The notes beneath the pieces are model-generated. The model made no database searches and was not told the origin of the DNA. It worked only from the letters and a program-made list of their open reading frames with translations. Position numbers and translations under genes: made by a program. Positions 44,238 to 54,688 of a stretch of DNA of 64,000 nucleotides are shown here, piece after piece; positions within the stretch are counted from its first letter, which is position 1, and each line of letters starts with the position of its first letter. This DNA comes from Paragyromitra xinjiangensis (taxonomy: Eukaryota; Ascomycota; Pezizomycetes; Pezizales; Discinaceae), in contig JBCAMK010000004.1 of the NCBI GenBank assembly GCA_038503065.1, positions 2,183,001 to 2,247,000 of the forward strand. Reading direction: 5' to 3'.

Positions 44238-45290
44238 ATGCCTATACTCGACCTCCCCAACGAGCTCCTGCAAGGAGTTGCCGAAAACCTAAACACAAAA
44301 GAACTCAACCACCTCCTCCGAACCTGTCGCGACCTCTCCATAATCCTCACCCCTATCCTACACAAACTCGCGCTCAAAAAGCAAGGCTACGAGCTCAACG
44401 CCCTGCAATGGGCCGCATCAAAGGGACACGAGCCATTAGTCAAGCTTCTGCTAGAGAAGGGAGGATTCGACATCAATATTGGTCGTGGACACCGCTACGG
44501 GACAGCACTCCATCTTGCTGCTCGAAACAGTTTCGAGCCGATTGCTAGGCTGCTTGTGCAGACTGGTGCGGATGTTACGATTAAATGCGGTACTGGGAGG
44601 ACGCCGCTGCATTGGGCTGCGTACTCGGGGAATGAGAGGATGTGTAGGTTGTTTATTCAGAAGGGGGCGGATGTTTCCGCGTTTGACCATAACGGCGCTT
44701 CGGTGCTTTTCGATGCGGTATCGCAAGGGAAGGAGTCGGTGGTTAGGTTGTTGTTGGAAAAAGGGGCGGATGTGGCTGGTGCGACTTCAACTGGGAATTC
44801 ATGGAGGAATAGTGCACTTCATCAGGCAGCGTATCATGGAGATGAAGGGTTGGTGAAGTTGTTGATGGATCATGGAGCTGATATTCGCGTTGCGAATGGT
44901 CACGGTGCAATGCCGCTTCATTCGGCGGCGAGTAATAGCGCTCTTGGGGTTGTTGGGTTATTGCTTGATGGGGGGGAGAATATCAATTCTGAAACCGCGA
45001 CTGGATACACTGCTCTACATCTCGCTGCGGAAAGCGGTGATGTAGGGATGATCAACCTACTCTTGGATAAGGGCGCCCACATAAACAGTCAAGAGGGCGC
45101 AGGGAAGACACCGTTACATTTGGCGGCGGGCAATTGGTGTGCAGAAGCCGTCAAGGTGCTTCTTCGCAGAGGGGCCAATTTTTACACTAAGGATGCAAAT
45201 GGGGAGACTGCGCTCGATGTGGCAGAAGAGGCGGATGGTGTTGATGATAATGGTGTTGTCCTTGGGTTTTTGAAAAGCGTGATGTTTTGA
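44238..45290 (+). CDS. F-box and ankyrin-repeat protein (8-9 repeats)
   Basis: Single exon, 350 residues. The N-terminus MPILDLPNELLQGVAENLNTKELNHLLRTC region is an F-box closely resembling that at 9130. Eight or nine ankyrin repeats follow (for example GRTPLHWAAYSGNERMCRLF and YTALHLAAESGDVGMINLLLDKGAHI). The likely role is as an SCF ubiquitin-ligase adaptor, by analogy only. No intron or signal peptide. The codon bias shifts from C-ending codons in the first 300 bases to G-ending codons after that. Confidence 0.85.
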   Translation: MPILDLPNELLQGVAENLNTKELNHLLRTCRDLSIILTPILHKLALKKQGYELNALQWAASKGHEPLVKLLLEKGGFDINIGRGHRYGTALHLAARNSFEPIARLLVQTGADVTIKCGTGRTPLHWAAYSGNERMCRLFIQKGADVSAFDHNGASVLFDAVSQGKESVVRLLLEKGADVAGATSTGNSWRNSALHQAAYHGDEGLVKLLMDHGADIRVANGHGAMPLHSAASNSALGVVGLLLDGGENINSETATGYTALHLAAESGDVGMINLLLDKGAHINSQEGAGKTPLHLAAGNWCAEAVKVLLRRGANFYTKDANGETALDVAEEADGVDDNGVVLGFLKSVMF

Positions 45291-46000
45291 TTTTATGAAG
45301 CTTGCGCTGGTCCGCTGGGTCGATTAGATTGGCAGGTTTGGATTTAGCGTGTTTTAGATTTGTTTTATTTCTTTATCATTCTGTTTAGTTATTGGTAATG
45401 TGTATTGTAATGATCTCTCCTCACTTCTGTAATGCTCGAGTTTAATGCAAGGGATGGGAAATGATGCATGATCCCGAAGAGCGTTTTTTTTCCCAGATTC
45501 GTGCTGAACAATTGTCTTTTTGCTAAAGAGAGCTGAGTAAACACTCCGAGTTCCCGGGAAAGTTACCGTCTGGTGGTACTAATCATCTTGATTAATATCG
45601 CATGTGCAGGGTTATGGCTTAACAAGAGCTGACGGTATAAAATATGAGCAATAAACTGTTTGCAATTTTATTAGATGCAAACTACTTCACTCTAGCCTAC
45701 CTAGTTACTCACTCCTTCCTGATCTGCGGCTCGGTAGATTATAAACCTTGCACCATCACCCATCGCCGCATAGCAACCAGCTTTACAGGAGCCAATCACC
45801 AGATTTTTTTGGCTGAACCGTTTCACCGAGGAGCATGTTATAGCAAGCTTGGGTGCACGATCTTGATGAGCTTGAAAAACGCTTGGCTCTTAAGAATAGT
45901 AAAATCAGCTGATAACTCGCGCAACGATAGACCCTAACAACATATCCAAATAACCAAGAGAAACAAAAATCACTACATAACGACTAGTCCTCATCAGAAG
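45291..46000. other. Intergenic gap, ankyrin gene and piggyBac-derived gene
   Basis: 3' flanks of two convergent genes. The frame at 45644..45937 has no recognisable feature. No terminal inverted repeat of a piggyBac element was found here. Confidence 0.5.
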
Positions 46001-47659
46001 TTACACGACCCTAGCCCTCTTTACCGAGGGCCCTCCTTGATCACGATCACTAGGTGGGTCACCCGATAATGGATCACCCAATGCCTTCAACAGGCCATTA
46101 ACCACCTCAGTCCTGAACTTAACATGATCTCTCTTCCCTCCACATTGTTTTGAGACTACATTCGCATTCACAACCGCTACATCTAACAACCATACCAAAC
46201 CCATCAGCCATTCCCTCTTCTTGACCACTGGCTCTTTCAATAACTGCCGTGTGTAGAATCTTTCTCTGGGCGTTTCCGTAAACAAATGCTGCTTGCTATC
46301 TGCGTGCTCCGCGATCTCTAGCCCAGCTCTCGGTTGATCGAGCATTGCACGTTTCTGTCCGCCAAAAGCCGCATCGACGATAGGCTGGTCTCGTGGTGGG
46401 CAGGGGTTTTTGTAGCTTTCGCTTTTACCGTAATTGGTGCGATTGACAGGTGTGATCTCGTGGATGGTGGTGAGCATACGGGCTGTTGCAAAATGGCGCC
46501 AGACGACTCCGAGAACATCATTACCTGGACCAGCAAGGGCACCTGTCACGGTGCCCCAGGGGATGTATTTGCCTTTGAGTTCTTGGAGCGTTTCGGGGAA
46601 GCCTTCACGATTCCAGGTGGCTTGGCCGACAGCGCCAATTCCGATTTTGCGGAGCGCGGAGAAGAGCGGGACGTTGGTGAAGTGCTTGTTCGTTATGATT
46701 TCAAAGCGGTGGGTCTCTTTTGGAAGACTGGATGCGAGGAGGTAGGCATTTGTGAAAACGGGAAAACTTAACCCTTCTAATTCAGGTATGTCCGGGGGAG
46801 TATCTTTGTAGAAGAGGAAGTTCCATGTGTAGGAGTAATGGTTAAGCGAGAATATATTGAGATCTTTTGTGCGGTCAAGTGAGAGTTCTACGCTAGGGAG
46901 ATAGTACCGCATCGATGCTTCTCTGATCTTTGCCCCAAGAGGCTCAAGCTGTCCATGCCAGTCCTCGTCATCGTTGATGTCTAGAGGAGCAGCGTGGAAA
47001 TACTCTAGGAGTCCTCGGAACCGTGACTCGCTGATATAATGTTTTATGGGGTATTGGGGCATCATCCAATTACTCTCCCAGAATTCTTCCACGTCTGATG
47101 ATTGGAACATCCCCATATAAAGGATCGTGCCTAGAAAAACTTTAAGTTCTCCCACAGAGGTAGGCGTCCATTGCGCATTCTTAGTCTGAGATTTCGTCGC
47201 ATACGCATTAGTAGCTGCTGCAAGCTCGGCCAAAGTATCATCGCTGATAAATAACTGAAACATCTTCAATGCATCCTTAAGATCGTCACCTGCGAAACCT
47301 TCGAGGAAGTTCCTAGTCTCGTGTTTATGTTTCGGGTGTAAACTCTTAAGTTTATCGAACCGTGGTGGTTCAGGAACTTCTGCTTCCTCTCTTTCTTCTT
47401 CGTCCTCTGGATCGCCCCAGCCAGTACCATAATATCCATCGTCAGACACATAGTCTGTATTGGACGAGTTACCCTCGGATTCAGCACGATGATGTCGGCG
47501 TGTAACCATGAAACCCATTCCGCCCTCGTACTCGGAGTCGGAATAGCTTGAGCCCGAATCAGCATCTGGTATGTCGTCTATATCTGGGTCTTGCTCCATA
47601 TCTTCTTCTTCGTGCGTGCTGGGATTCCCTTCTCGGCTGTCTTCAGAGCCTTCTGACAT
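46001..47659 (-). CDS. PiggyBac-derived protein, catalytic aspartates apparently replaced
   Basis: Single exon, 552 residues. The N-terminal 100 residues are acidic. The piggyBac transposase-like domain (DDE_Tnp_1_7 type) spans about 135-480, with GELKVFLGTILYMGMFQSSDVEEFW, ISESRFRGLLEYFH, NKHFTNVPLFSALRKIGIGAVG, and NDVLGVVWRHFATARMLTTIH. In active piggyBac enzymes three Asp sit in T-I-D-E-Q-L, C-D-N-W-F-T-S and W-x-D positions. Here the aligned residues read E258 (SVELSL), N324 (ITNKHFT) and H389 (VVWRHF). The Cys-rich C-terminal DNA-binding domain is not present. The frame is undamaged, which suggests a retained, non-transposing host protein. No TTAA-flanked inverted ends were found. Alignment was by eye, so the exact residue matching is tentative. 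Confidence 0.75.
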   Translation of the reverse strand: MSEGSEDSREGNPSTHEEEDMEQDPDIDDIPDADSGSSYSDSEYEGGMGFMVTRRHHRAESEGNSSNTDYVSDDGYYGTGWGDPEDEEEREEAEVPEPPRFDKLKSLHPKHKHETRNFLEGFAGDDLKDALKMFQLFISDDTLAELAAATNAYATKSQTKNAQWTPTSVGELKVFLGTILYMGMFQSSDVEEFWESNWMMPQYPIKHYISESRFRGLLEYFHAAPLDINDDEDWHGQLEPLGAKIREASMRYYLPSVELSLDRTKDLNIFSLNHYSYTWNFLFYKDTPPDIPELEGLSFPVFTNAYLLASSLPKETHRFEIITNKHFTNVPLFSALRKIGIGAVGQATWNREGFPETLQELKGKYIPWGTVTGALAGPGNDVLGVVWRHFATARMLTTIHEITPVNRTNYGKSESYKNPCPPRDQPIVDAAFGGQKRAMLDQPRAGLEIAEHADSKQHLFTETPRERFYTRQLLKEPVVKKREWLMGLVWLLDVAVVNANVVSKQCGGKRDHVKFRTEVVNGLLKALGDPLSGDPPSDRDQGGPSVKRARVV

Positions 47660-49134
47660 CTTTAACAGCGTTTGGGGTAATTTGATTTGCTCAATTGATC
47701 TCTAGCAGAGCTGTAGTAGTGTAGTGGAGAGATAGAGATGTAGATGTAAAGTGGACACCAACTTGGGAAAGAATAGCTATCTTGTGCTCAAGGTGCGGGG
47801 GTGATAGGTAGAGCAATGGTATCGTGACATCATACCGGCGGGTGGGTTGCATACCCGATATGCAGGGTCCGTGCACTCGCCTCCTGGATACTTGGAAAGG
47901 TAAGATATATGTATTTATACTCGGATATTTAATACAAGCTAGGGTCCTTTCCTCTAGGTAGTATAATAGAGACTTTGCGCTTTTGAGCCAGCCCCGGTTT
48001 TTAACCAATCAGAAGCTGATCGGCACTAATCGAATTGCTAGAAATCGGGGCTGGATTTGTTTGCGCAAAGTCTCTAATAAGTCACGGCGACAAGCCTAGC
48101 CGAAAACTAAAATTTCTATACTTAAGAAATTATATTTAACTTAACAAGGGATACTTATTTTTGTGAGGGGCGTCTTAGACCAAGAGTGAGGGAAGGAATA
48201 GCTAGGTTGATGTGGAAATAACTCTTGGACAGGCAGTGAGGTTATCTAGCATTTGGCTGGTACTGAATATTTGCGAGGGATTGAAATCTTAGTATAAATC
48301 TTCTGGCGAGTAATAGGTAACGGCTACCGAGAACTCGGTAATTTTTGGTTGCGATATTGTAATTCCACTCCAAACCTGGATGCCTAGGACCATCTTGAAT
48401 ACAGGTAATATTATTCGAGTATCGCCACGGGATGTTATATAGTTTTATAATCGTAAATATGGCCTATTTCGGAGGAAATAACGTGTTCTCCAAGGACTAA
48501 TGAGCAATATATATAGTTAACGAGAATATATATTTTAAGTATTTTATTCTCTTGTATGAAATCATAGAGTGTCACTTGTATGCCACTCTCACGACTTGTT
48601 GGAAATAGGCTTTTTAATGCTGCAATATGCTATATGGCTGGTGGGGTACTCATATTATAGAACTAGTTTATACATGTAGTTTCTCTGTGTCTTATCGTAC
48701 CTGTCGTAAACACAATAACTTTATACTATGGTGGCTAGTACTACATGTAATAATGGAGTGTATAAGTTTCTAGAACGCACACGTAGTTTATATTCTATGC
48801 TGGTATAGAAATCGGCTCTTGATTAACTAATCGATCGATCGATTTTCTATTTTATGCTCTCCCTATTTTACAATACAGCTAACCGCCTGAGTTCCTACTC
48901 TTTGTGAATTCGCTAGGATACACCCTTTTTGTTAAAAACACGCTGATAATAACGACAATAACCTATCCCCGGGTCCCTGAACCCGTACATCAACAATATG
49001 TTAGGATACATGTAGGCTTCATGCGCGTGGAAATAATCCACCAAATCTTCGAGGAGGGTTAGTTCCAGTCGTATGGTTCCTTAGACATACTATCACGGGT
49101 TTCTTGATCCAGTGGCCAGATAGTGCTAATATGC
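47660..49134. other. AT-rich gap with a MITE upstream of the piggyBac-derived gene
   Basis: Holds the promoter of the piggyBac-derived gene, the MITE at 47967..48076 and about 1 kb of AT-rich DNA to 49134. The frame at 47691..48008 (-) overlaps the MITE and is not a gene. Confidence 0.5.
47967..48076. mobile_element. 110-bp hairpin MITE with about 37-bp inverted ends
   Basis: The left end TAGAGACTTTGCGC pairs with the right end GCGCAAAGTCTCTA. Further in, CCAGCCCCGGTTT pairs with AAATCGGGGCTGG. The inverted arms together cover about 37 bases each, with a few mismatches and a short length difference. About 35 bases lie between. TA at both outer ends fits a Tc1/mariner-type target; ATAA also flanks both sides. 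It sits 308 bases before the ATG of the piggyBac-derived gene, in its likely promoter. Confidence 0.7.
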
Positions 49135-49554
49135 TCAAATAAATGTATCTAGCGGTATGATAGAGAAGTATTTTTCTCTAAGTGCTGTCCCGAGCGGTCT
49201 TGAGGACCAAAAATAGTTAGGCCGGATCCTTGCGTCAGCACCGTTTTCCAGGAGGATTTGGGCAGCTTCAGTGTGGTCAAATTCTATGGCCATCATTAAA
49301 GCTGTGCTGCCAAATTCGTCCCGGAGATCGATATCAGCCCCTTTCTCGAGTAGTAGTAGGATCAGCGGAACATGGCCTCTGCTGGCAGCCCAGTGGAGAT
49401 CAGTGTCCTCTATAGCGAGGTGGTGGAGGAGGTGCTTGAGAAGATGGTAGAGTCGATGGTTGGCTAAAAGAAGGTAACTAAGGGATTTTGCGTCGCTGTT
49501 GAGATTGGAGGCAATTTCGAGGAGGACCTCGTTCGGGAGGGAAAGAAGGGACAT
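49135..49554 (-). CDS. Short F-box/ankyrin protein
   Basis: Single exon, 139 residues. The N-terminus MSLLSLPNEVLLEIASNLNSDAKSLSYLLLANHRL is an F-box. Two full ankyrin repeats follow (DLHWAASRGHVPLILLLLEKGADI and GSTALMMAIEFDHTEAAQILLENGADA), then an unrelated 25-residue tail. It is much shorter than its two relatives in the window. It could be a natural short form or a gene cut short by an early stop; no ankyrin-coding sequence was seen further downstream. Confidence 0.7.
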   Translation of the reverse strand: MSLLSLPNEVLLEIASNLNSDAKSLSYLLLANHRLYHLLKHLLHHLAIEDTDLHWAASRGHVPLILLLLEKGADIDLRDEFGSTALMMAIEFDHTEAAQILLENGADARIRPNYFWSSRPLGTALREKYFSIIPLDTFI

Positions 49555-50001
49555 GTGAGGGGTTTTATTCGCGACAGGTTTGTGTAGAAATTTGACTTTG
49601 GTAGTTCGTTGGGGAGAAGGCGGAGGGATGGAGGGGTCGGTAGCGATTATTTGTAGAGGCTTAAACTCGACCAGTACGTTCTATGTGGGAGAGATTCCGC
49701 ATGCTAAGGGTTGTGAGCATCCAATGGTATTTAACATACCATATCAAGTACATGTAGTACTCTCTACACAAGACTTCCGATTTATATTCTAGCTCCTGCT
49801 GCAGCTCTTGTATGTTTTTCAAGAACTGATGACAGTGCTTTCCGAGTGACATTTCATGATTCAAGCACGTGTCATTTGCCCTCAAAAGGGTGATGAGAAT
49901 AAAGCTTTGGCCGAAGGAAAGATATTTTTTACTCCGAGGTATTTTAAACTTCTATAAAAACAAACTGAACACCAGCTAACAAAAGGAAAACCATTTTCAA
50001 C
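49555..50001. other. Intergenic gap
   Basis: 5' flank of the short ankyrin gene and 3' flank of MTD1. Only short frames; nothing else seen. Confidence 0.5.
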
Positions 50002-51278
50002 CTATGATGACGGCGCAGCCTCCACCTGTGCTGTCTTATTGGCACTGCGACGATATTCGGCAAGTCTCTGTTTGTGATTATCAGTACACGAATCCTAATT
50101 ACTTTTTGAAGTTTAGGAGGCGGCGGGAACTTACGATGATATTTCGGAGGAGAACAACGATTGTTACTTTCCCGATCGCAGGGACATATATTGAAGCTTT
50201 ATCTTTAACAGAGGGATCGAAGTTCTGGGGGTTTGAGCGTTGTTAGAAGTTGAACCTAGGGGTTTGAGTTTAGGATAATACCTTTTCCGACGAGAAGTTG
50301 ATACAAATCGCACCATCCTTCAGCAAGTGGGTAGGAAACTTATAGTCCTTACTCGGCACACCCGTAATCACAACATCGCTTCTCGGTACGACATCCTCCA
50401 GCTTCAAATCCGTGTCATGCACTTGGTGTTGCTTCTTTTTGATCCCTTCGCCTCTTGTATAGTGCTCAATCCCCGTGATATCCACACTATACACACTCGC
50501 ACCGTCATTCGCTAGCAGCGCCGCCAACGGCCGCCCAACAATCTCGGATCTATTAACCACGGTGATCGTTCTTCCGAACAGTCTGTTGCCGTATGGGAGA
50601 ATTGAATTATAGACCTTGATAAACTCGAGAATCTTGATTATAGCCAGTGGCGTGCAAGGTAGGATAGATTTCTGGAGTTTCTGCTCGTCGAGGAAACGGA
50701 CGTTCTGGTACATGTTGAAGAGATATTTATGTGAGAGACCTTCGACGTCTTTGTTCATTGCTGTGATTTGTTGTAGGTATTGGTCCTTCGTAACAGATCC
50801 ACATGTCAGCGCTAGGTTGAAAGTATAGGCAAGGGCTAGTTACTTGGCGGTTCCCAAACACGGGGAAGTAGACAATGATGCCGTCGACGTTGTCGTCGAC
50901 GTTAGCGGCGAGAATATGTTCTTCGAGATCGTCTTTGTCTACTTCGCGAAGCTCGAACTGGAAGCCGCTGGAGTCGGCAGAAGTCAGCAAAAGTATTCTC
51001 ATCCTCGTTCTCATTCTAACTCTTCAATTTAGGACTCAATGGATGGGCGAAACATACTTCTGCTTGCAGGTCTTTTCCGTCCAATTCGCATACATCCTCG
51101 CAGCTGGATCACTGTTTGCCAAAAACCCAACCAACAATGGTGCTCTCTCCATTTTCTCCAAGCTCGCCCTCACCTCCTTCAGAAGGCCCTCTGCGACAGT
51201 AGCCGCAGAAACAACCTTACATGTTGCTGGAGAAGGATCATTGCGCTGCTCGTCAAAGCCAGGGTTCTTTCCGCTCAT
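50002..51278 (-). CDS. MTD1: NAD-dependent methylenetetrahydrofolate dehydrogenase MTD1
   Basis: Cytosolic enzyme that oxidises 5,10-methylene-THF to 5,10-methenyl-THF with NAD in one-carbon metabolism. Five exons on the minus strand: 51278..51058, 50967..50844, 50785..50282, 50225..50136 and 50067..50002, giving 334 residues (yeast Mtd1 is 320). Blocks: LVGFLANSDPAARMYANWTEKTC, VDGIIVYFPVFGNRQDQYLQQ, the Rossmann part TITVVNRSEIVGRPLAALLANDGA, DVVITGVPSKDYKFPTHLLKDGA and ASIYVPAIGKVTIVVLLRN. The ATG at 51278 (MSGKNPGF) is used; the upstream GTG in frame is not a start. Exon 5 is inferred from phase and a good AG; its 21 residues are not conserved. Confidence 0.93.
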
Positions 51279-52744
51279 ATTGGTAATTTCGTGTTGTTGA
51301 AGCACCGAATTTGCAGTGTTGAATGGCGCAGCGGTGCTGAACAGATTTGCCCAAGGAAACCAAGAGTTTGGAGGGGCAGCTTTTTGGAGGGGCCTCTAAG
51401 TGGGGCTTGCAGGCGCTTGGCGTGAAAAAAAGACCTTGCCCTGAGAAGGTTTGGTGCCTGCAGTTGCAAACGCAACCTGCTGGTGGGTATCGGAATCTCG
51501 TTATCGGAATTGGTCAGAGTGGGGGTTCGCGATGATGAATTTCGGTGAAGAAAGGCGCTCTTATCATGGCTCCTGCGGAGCAGCTCCACCCAAAACTTCA
51601 ATCTTAGGCCTTTAGGATTTATAAAGAATATGACATTTGGTCACGTGACAGGTGTACAACCCTAGCCCATATTACCTGTTCAAATGATACATTACACTTC
51701 GTACGAAACGAAAGGCATGGCGTTTCGTAGACGATTCGATTGCTTTCAGTCGCTCTAAAATATGTTGGTAGCATAAAGGTCTCTGACAGGCTCTACCGTC
51801 TCAGCGTAAGAAGCGTTACGATAGAACCTCTGATCCCCCTCTCCAGTTTTCCTTGCTTCCCCTGGGGCTTCTCTAGCTTCCTCAATTGCTCTTTTAGCGA
51901 GCACCCTCGGTTTCCCCCGGTGAATATTCCTCACCTACAAGTGAAATTTCTCAGATATATGAAGGGTCATCGAATATCCGTGGTTCGTTGGAATTGTAGT
52001 CGAGAAGTAGTAATATTTGTATATGCTGAGATTCCGAGCATCGTCATCGCAAGGAATATAGCTTAGTTATGGCAACGACTCGGAAAAAGAGCCTTTGCGA
52101 GGTGGAATTGAAAGCAATGTAAAGATATTGTAATGACATGGAAGATTTTGAATACGCTTTCATACACGGAATCATTGTATCTAAACTCATATTAATAACC
52201 AGAAACAAAGCTACATGATTAATGTAAATAAGCTTAAAGACTTACATGGTGGTGACCCTGTGGATCCGGCTGTAGTGCTGCTGCAAGATTCGCATTCACT
52301 AGCTGTTTGAAAGATGTTGGCTGTTAGAGATAAGTTAGTAGATAGATGGTCGGGGCTAAATAAAGAGATGATAACCTTACCCCCTAACCACAGGTTGGCT
52401 CGCCCCCGTAGTCAATAAGGGAGGGTTGATTTTCGCGGGAAAGAATCAAATATTGTGACTTTCCAACTGGCTTGTCGTTTCTGGAGACGATAGTACACTT
52501 CATAGTTAAAATCCGGTGAATTTATCATCTTTAATAGGTAGGGGAGAAGTCTCATGAAGGATGTTGCTGTGGAAGAGGAATCGTGCCTCCCACCAGAGTG
52601 ATAATTCGTGCCTGGAAATACCCCTGCACATACCAAGACCTGCAGCTGACTAAACCCCAGCTCAACTTGCAGCTCACGACTCGCGATGTCCAGATCTGTC
52701 CTCTCACTTCATATTCTGATACCCGACACTCTTTTTCACGAATT
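51279..52744. other. Divergent promoter region of MTD1 and GAB1
   Basis: 1.5 kb with short frames on both strands, none with a domain. The first 300 bases are richer in GC and hold the MTD1 leader. No mobile element was seen. Confidence 0.5.
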
Positions 52745-54152
52745 ATGGGCCGGCGGAGTTTGCTAGTCATCATCATCGCCGTCGTCCTCAGGCTGGTTCT
52801 GTTCGCGGCGTTCCCCTCGCTGCCAAACCTCCTTACCAACCGCGTCGAAATCTCAACACCCGTCACAAGCTTCAAGCGACTGCAGGAAGGCCTGTTTCTA
52901 TATACCCATGGCGTATCTCCTTACGATGGCGGAGTCTTTCACCAAGTGAGCAACTACCTCTGGGAGTTCTTGCTCGGCCAGAATTGCTAATGGTGTTGAC
53001 CATATACAGGCTCCTCTACTACTTGCGTTCTTCACAACCCTCCCATCCTCCACGATAGCTACAAATCTCATTTACATCCTCCTCGACGTATTCTCTGCGC
53101 TCGCATTAATCCAGATCGCAGCCACTGGCATATCCGTCGTATCTTCCACCAGAAAGGAAGCTCAATGGCCCCCTTGGGCTGTCGCCGCAGCGTTCCTGTT
53201 CAACCCCTTTACTGTCGCAACCTGCCTCGCTCGCCCAACAGTCGTTTTCACCAACACTGCGATTCTTACTGCCATATCCAAAGCCGTGCGCGGTAATGGT
53301 CCTGCTGCCGTACTAGCGCTCGCTATGGCAAGCTATCTATCACTGTACCCGATATTGGTACTTCCACCGATGATCATGCTTTCGTGGGACTCGTTGCCCG
53401 TTAAAGGATCATCACTGGGGTCGTTCGCTGCGAAGCAGACGGCGGTGTTTTTTATTGCGGCGGCAGGGTTACTGGGGTTATCGTATCTGGTTACAGGCAA
53501 TTCGTGGGAGTTTTTGGCATCGACCTATGGGGTACATTTATTGTTGCCAGACTTGACGCCGAATGTGGGGTTATGGTGGTATTTTTTTATCGAGATGTTT
53601 GATTCATTCAGGAACTTCTTTCTTTGCGTGTTTCAACTACATCTGGCAGTTTATGTGGGGGGTTTGTGTATCCGACTACCGTATGTTACCCTAGAAAGAG
53701 TAGGAGGAACGAAAATGATACTAACGTTAGAACCAGGAAACAACCGTTATTCGTTATCACTACCCTGCTCGGAATATCCTCCATCTTTAAGTCCTATCCA
53801 TCGATCGGGGACACGGCACTGTATCTATCACTCCTGTCTCTATACCGTCATATCTTCCCACGTAAGTTTCCCTCCTCGCTAGAGTGTCTCCTAGCATCAC
53901 TAACAACCTCTAGTAATGCGGTACGCCTTCTTCGCAACCTCCACGCTTCTTTATGCAACACTCCTCGGTCCTGCCTTCTACTACCTTTGGATCTACGCCG
54001 GTTCCGGCAACGCAAATTTCTTTTACGCAATTACTCTTGTGTGGAGTCTTGCAGTTACTGTGATTGTCGCAGATGCATTGTTTGGGGTGTTGAGGGATGA
54101 ATGGGAGACAGAGAGGCCTGAGATGAAAGGGAAAGATGTGGTTCGAATATAG
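52745..54152 (+). CDS. GAB1: GPI transamidase subunit GAB1/PIGU
   Basis: Polytopic ER membrane subunit of the GPI transamidase, thought to help present the GPI anchor lipid. Four exons, 52745..52945, 53010..53680, 53737..53861 and 53914..54152, give 411 residues. Family blocks are NRVEISTPVTSFKRLQEGLFLYTHGVSPYDGGVFHQAPLLL, FLFNPFTVATCLARPT, GLWWYFFIEMFDSFRNFFLCVFQLH, IFKSYPSIGDTALYLSLL and LWIYAGSGNANFFYAITLVW. About eight or more hydrophobic segments are visible. The chosen start begins MGRRSLLVIIIAVVLRLVLFA, the first membrane segment. It converges on the P450 gene. Confidence 0.94.
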
Positions 54153-54688
54153 AAGGAGAAAGAGGGATGAGATGGGTAATGAGTGTTTGTTTAAAGGTGT
54201 TTGGTGGGACTTGCAAAATGGCATGGCATGGCATGGTTATTCTGTGTTTTATATCTTAGGTTGGATAAACAGTGGGCAATAGGGGCTGCGGGGTAGGGAG
54301 ACTTAAAGTTAAATAATTGTGGGTAGATGCACATGTTAGTGGATATGCCGATGTTTGATCGTTTTGTGGAACCATCATGATCACCTACCTAGGCTGGTGG
54401 TTGCAACTGGGTTCTGTGATCCAGCCTGTCCGGCCACAACCACCTACCCGCAAACATCCCTATTACAGACTTATGGGTGACCCATCTATTACACAGGCCG
54501 GGGGAGAGTTAGGAGCATTACGGATACTTAGCTATCGGCACTATGTAGCAAGAATTCTGTAACGTCTTAGAAATACAAACCAATCATGAACTTCAAATGG
54601 GTATTCTCATTAATTGTACCACCTTATTCAACAAACGAATGCGCCCAACTCCTAAGACTACACCAAGATTCTCCTAATTACACCCTAT
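54153..54688. other. Convergent gap, GAB1 and P450
   Basis: 3' flanks only. A GGCATGGCATGGCATGG short tandem lies near 54218. No gene seen. Confidence 0.5.
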
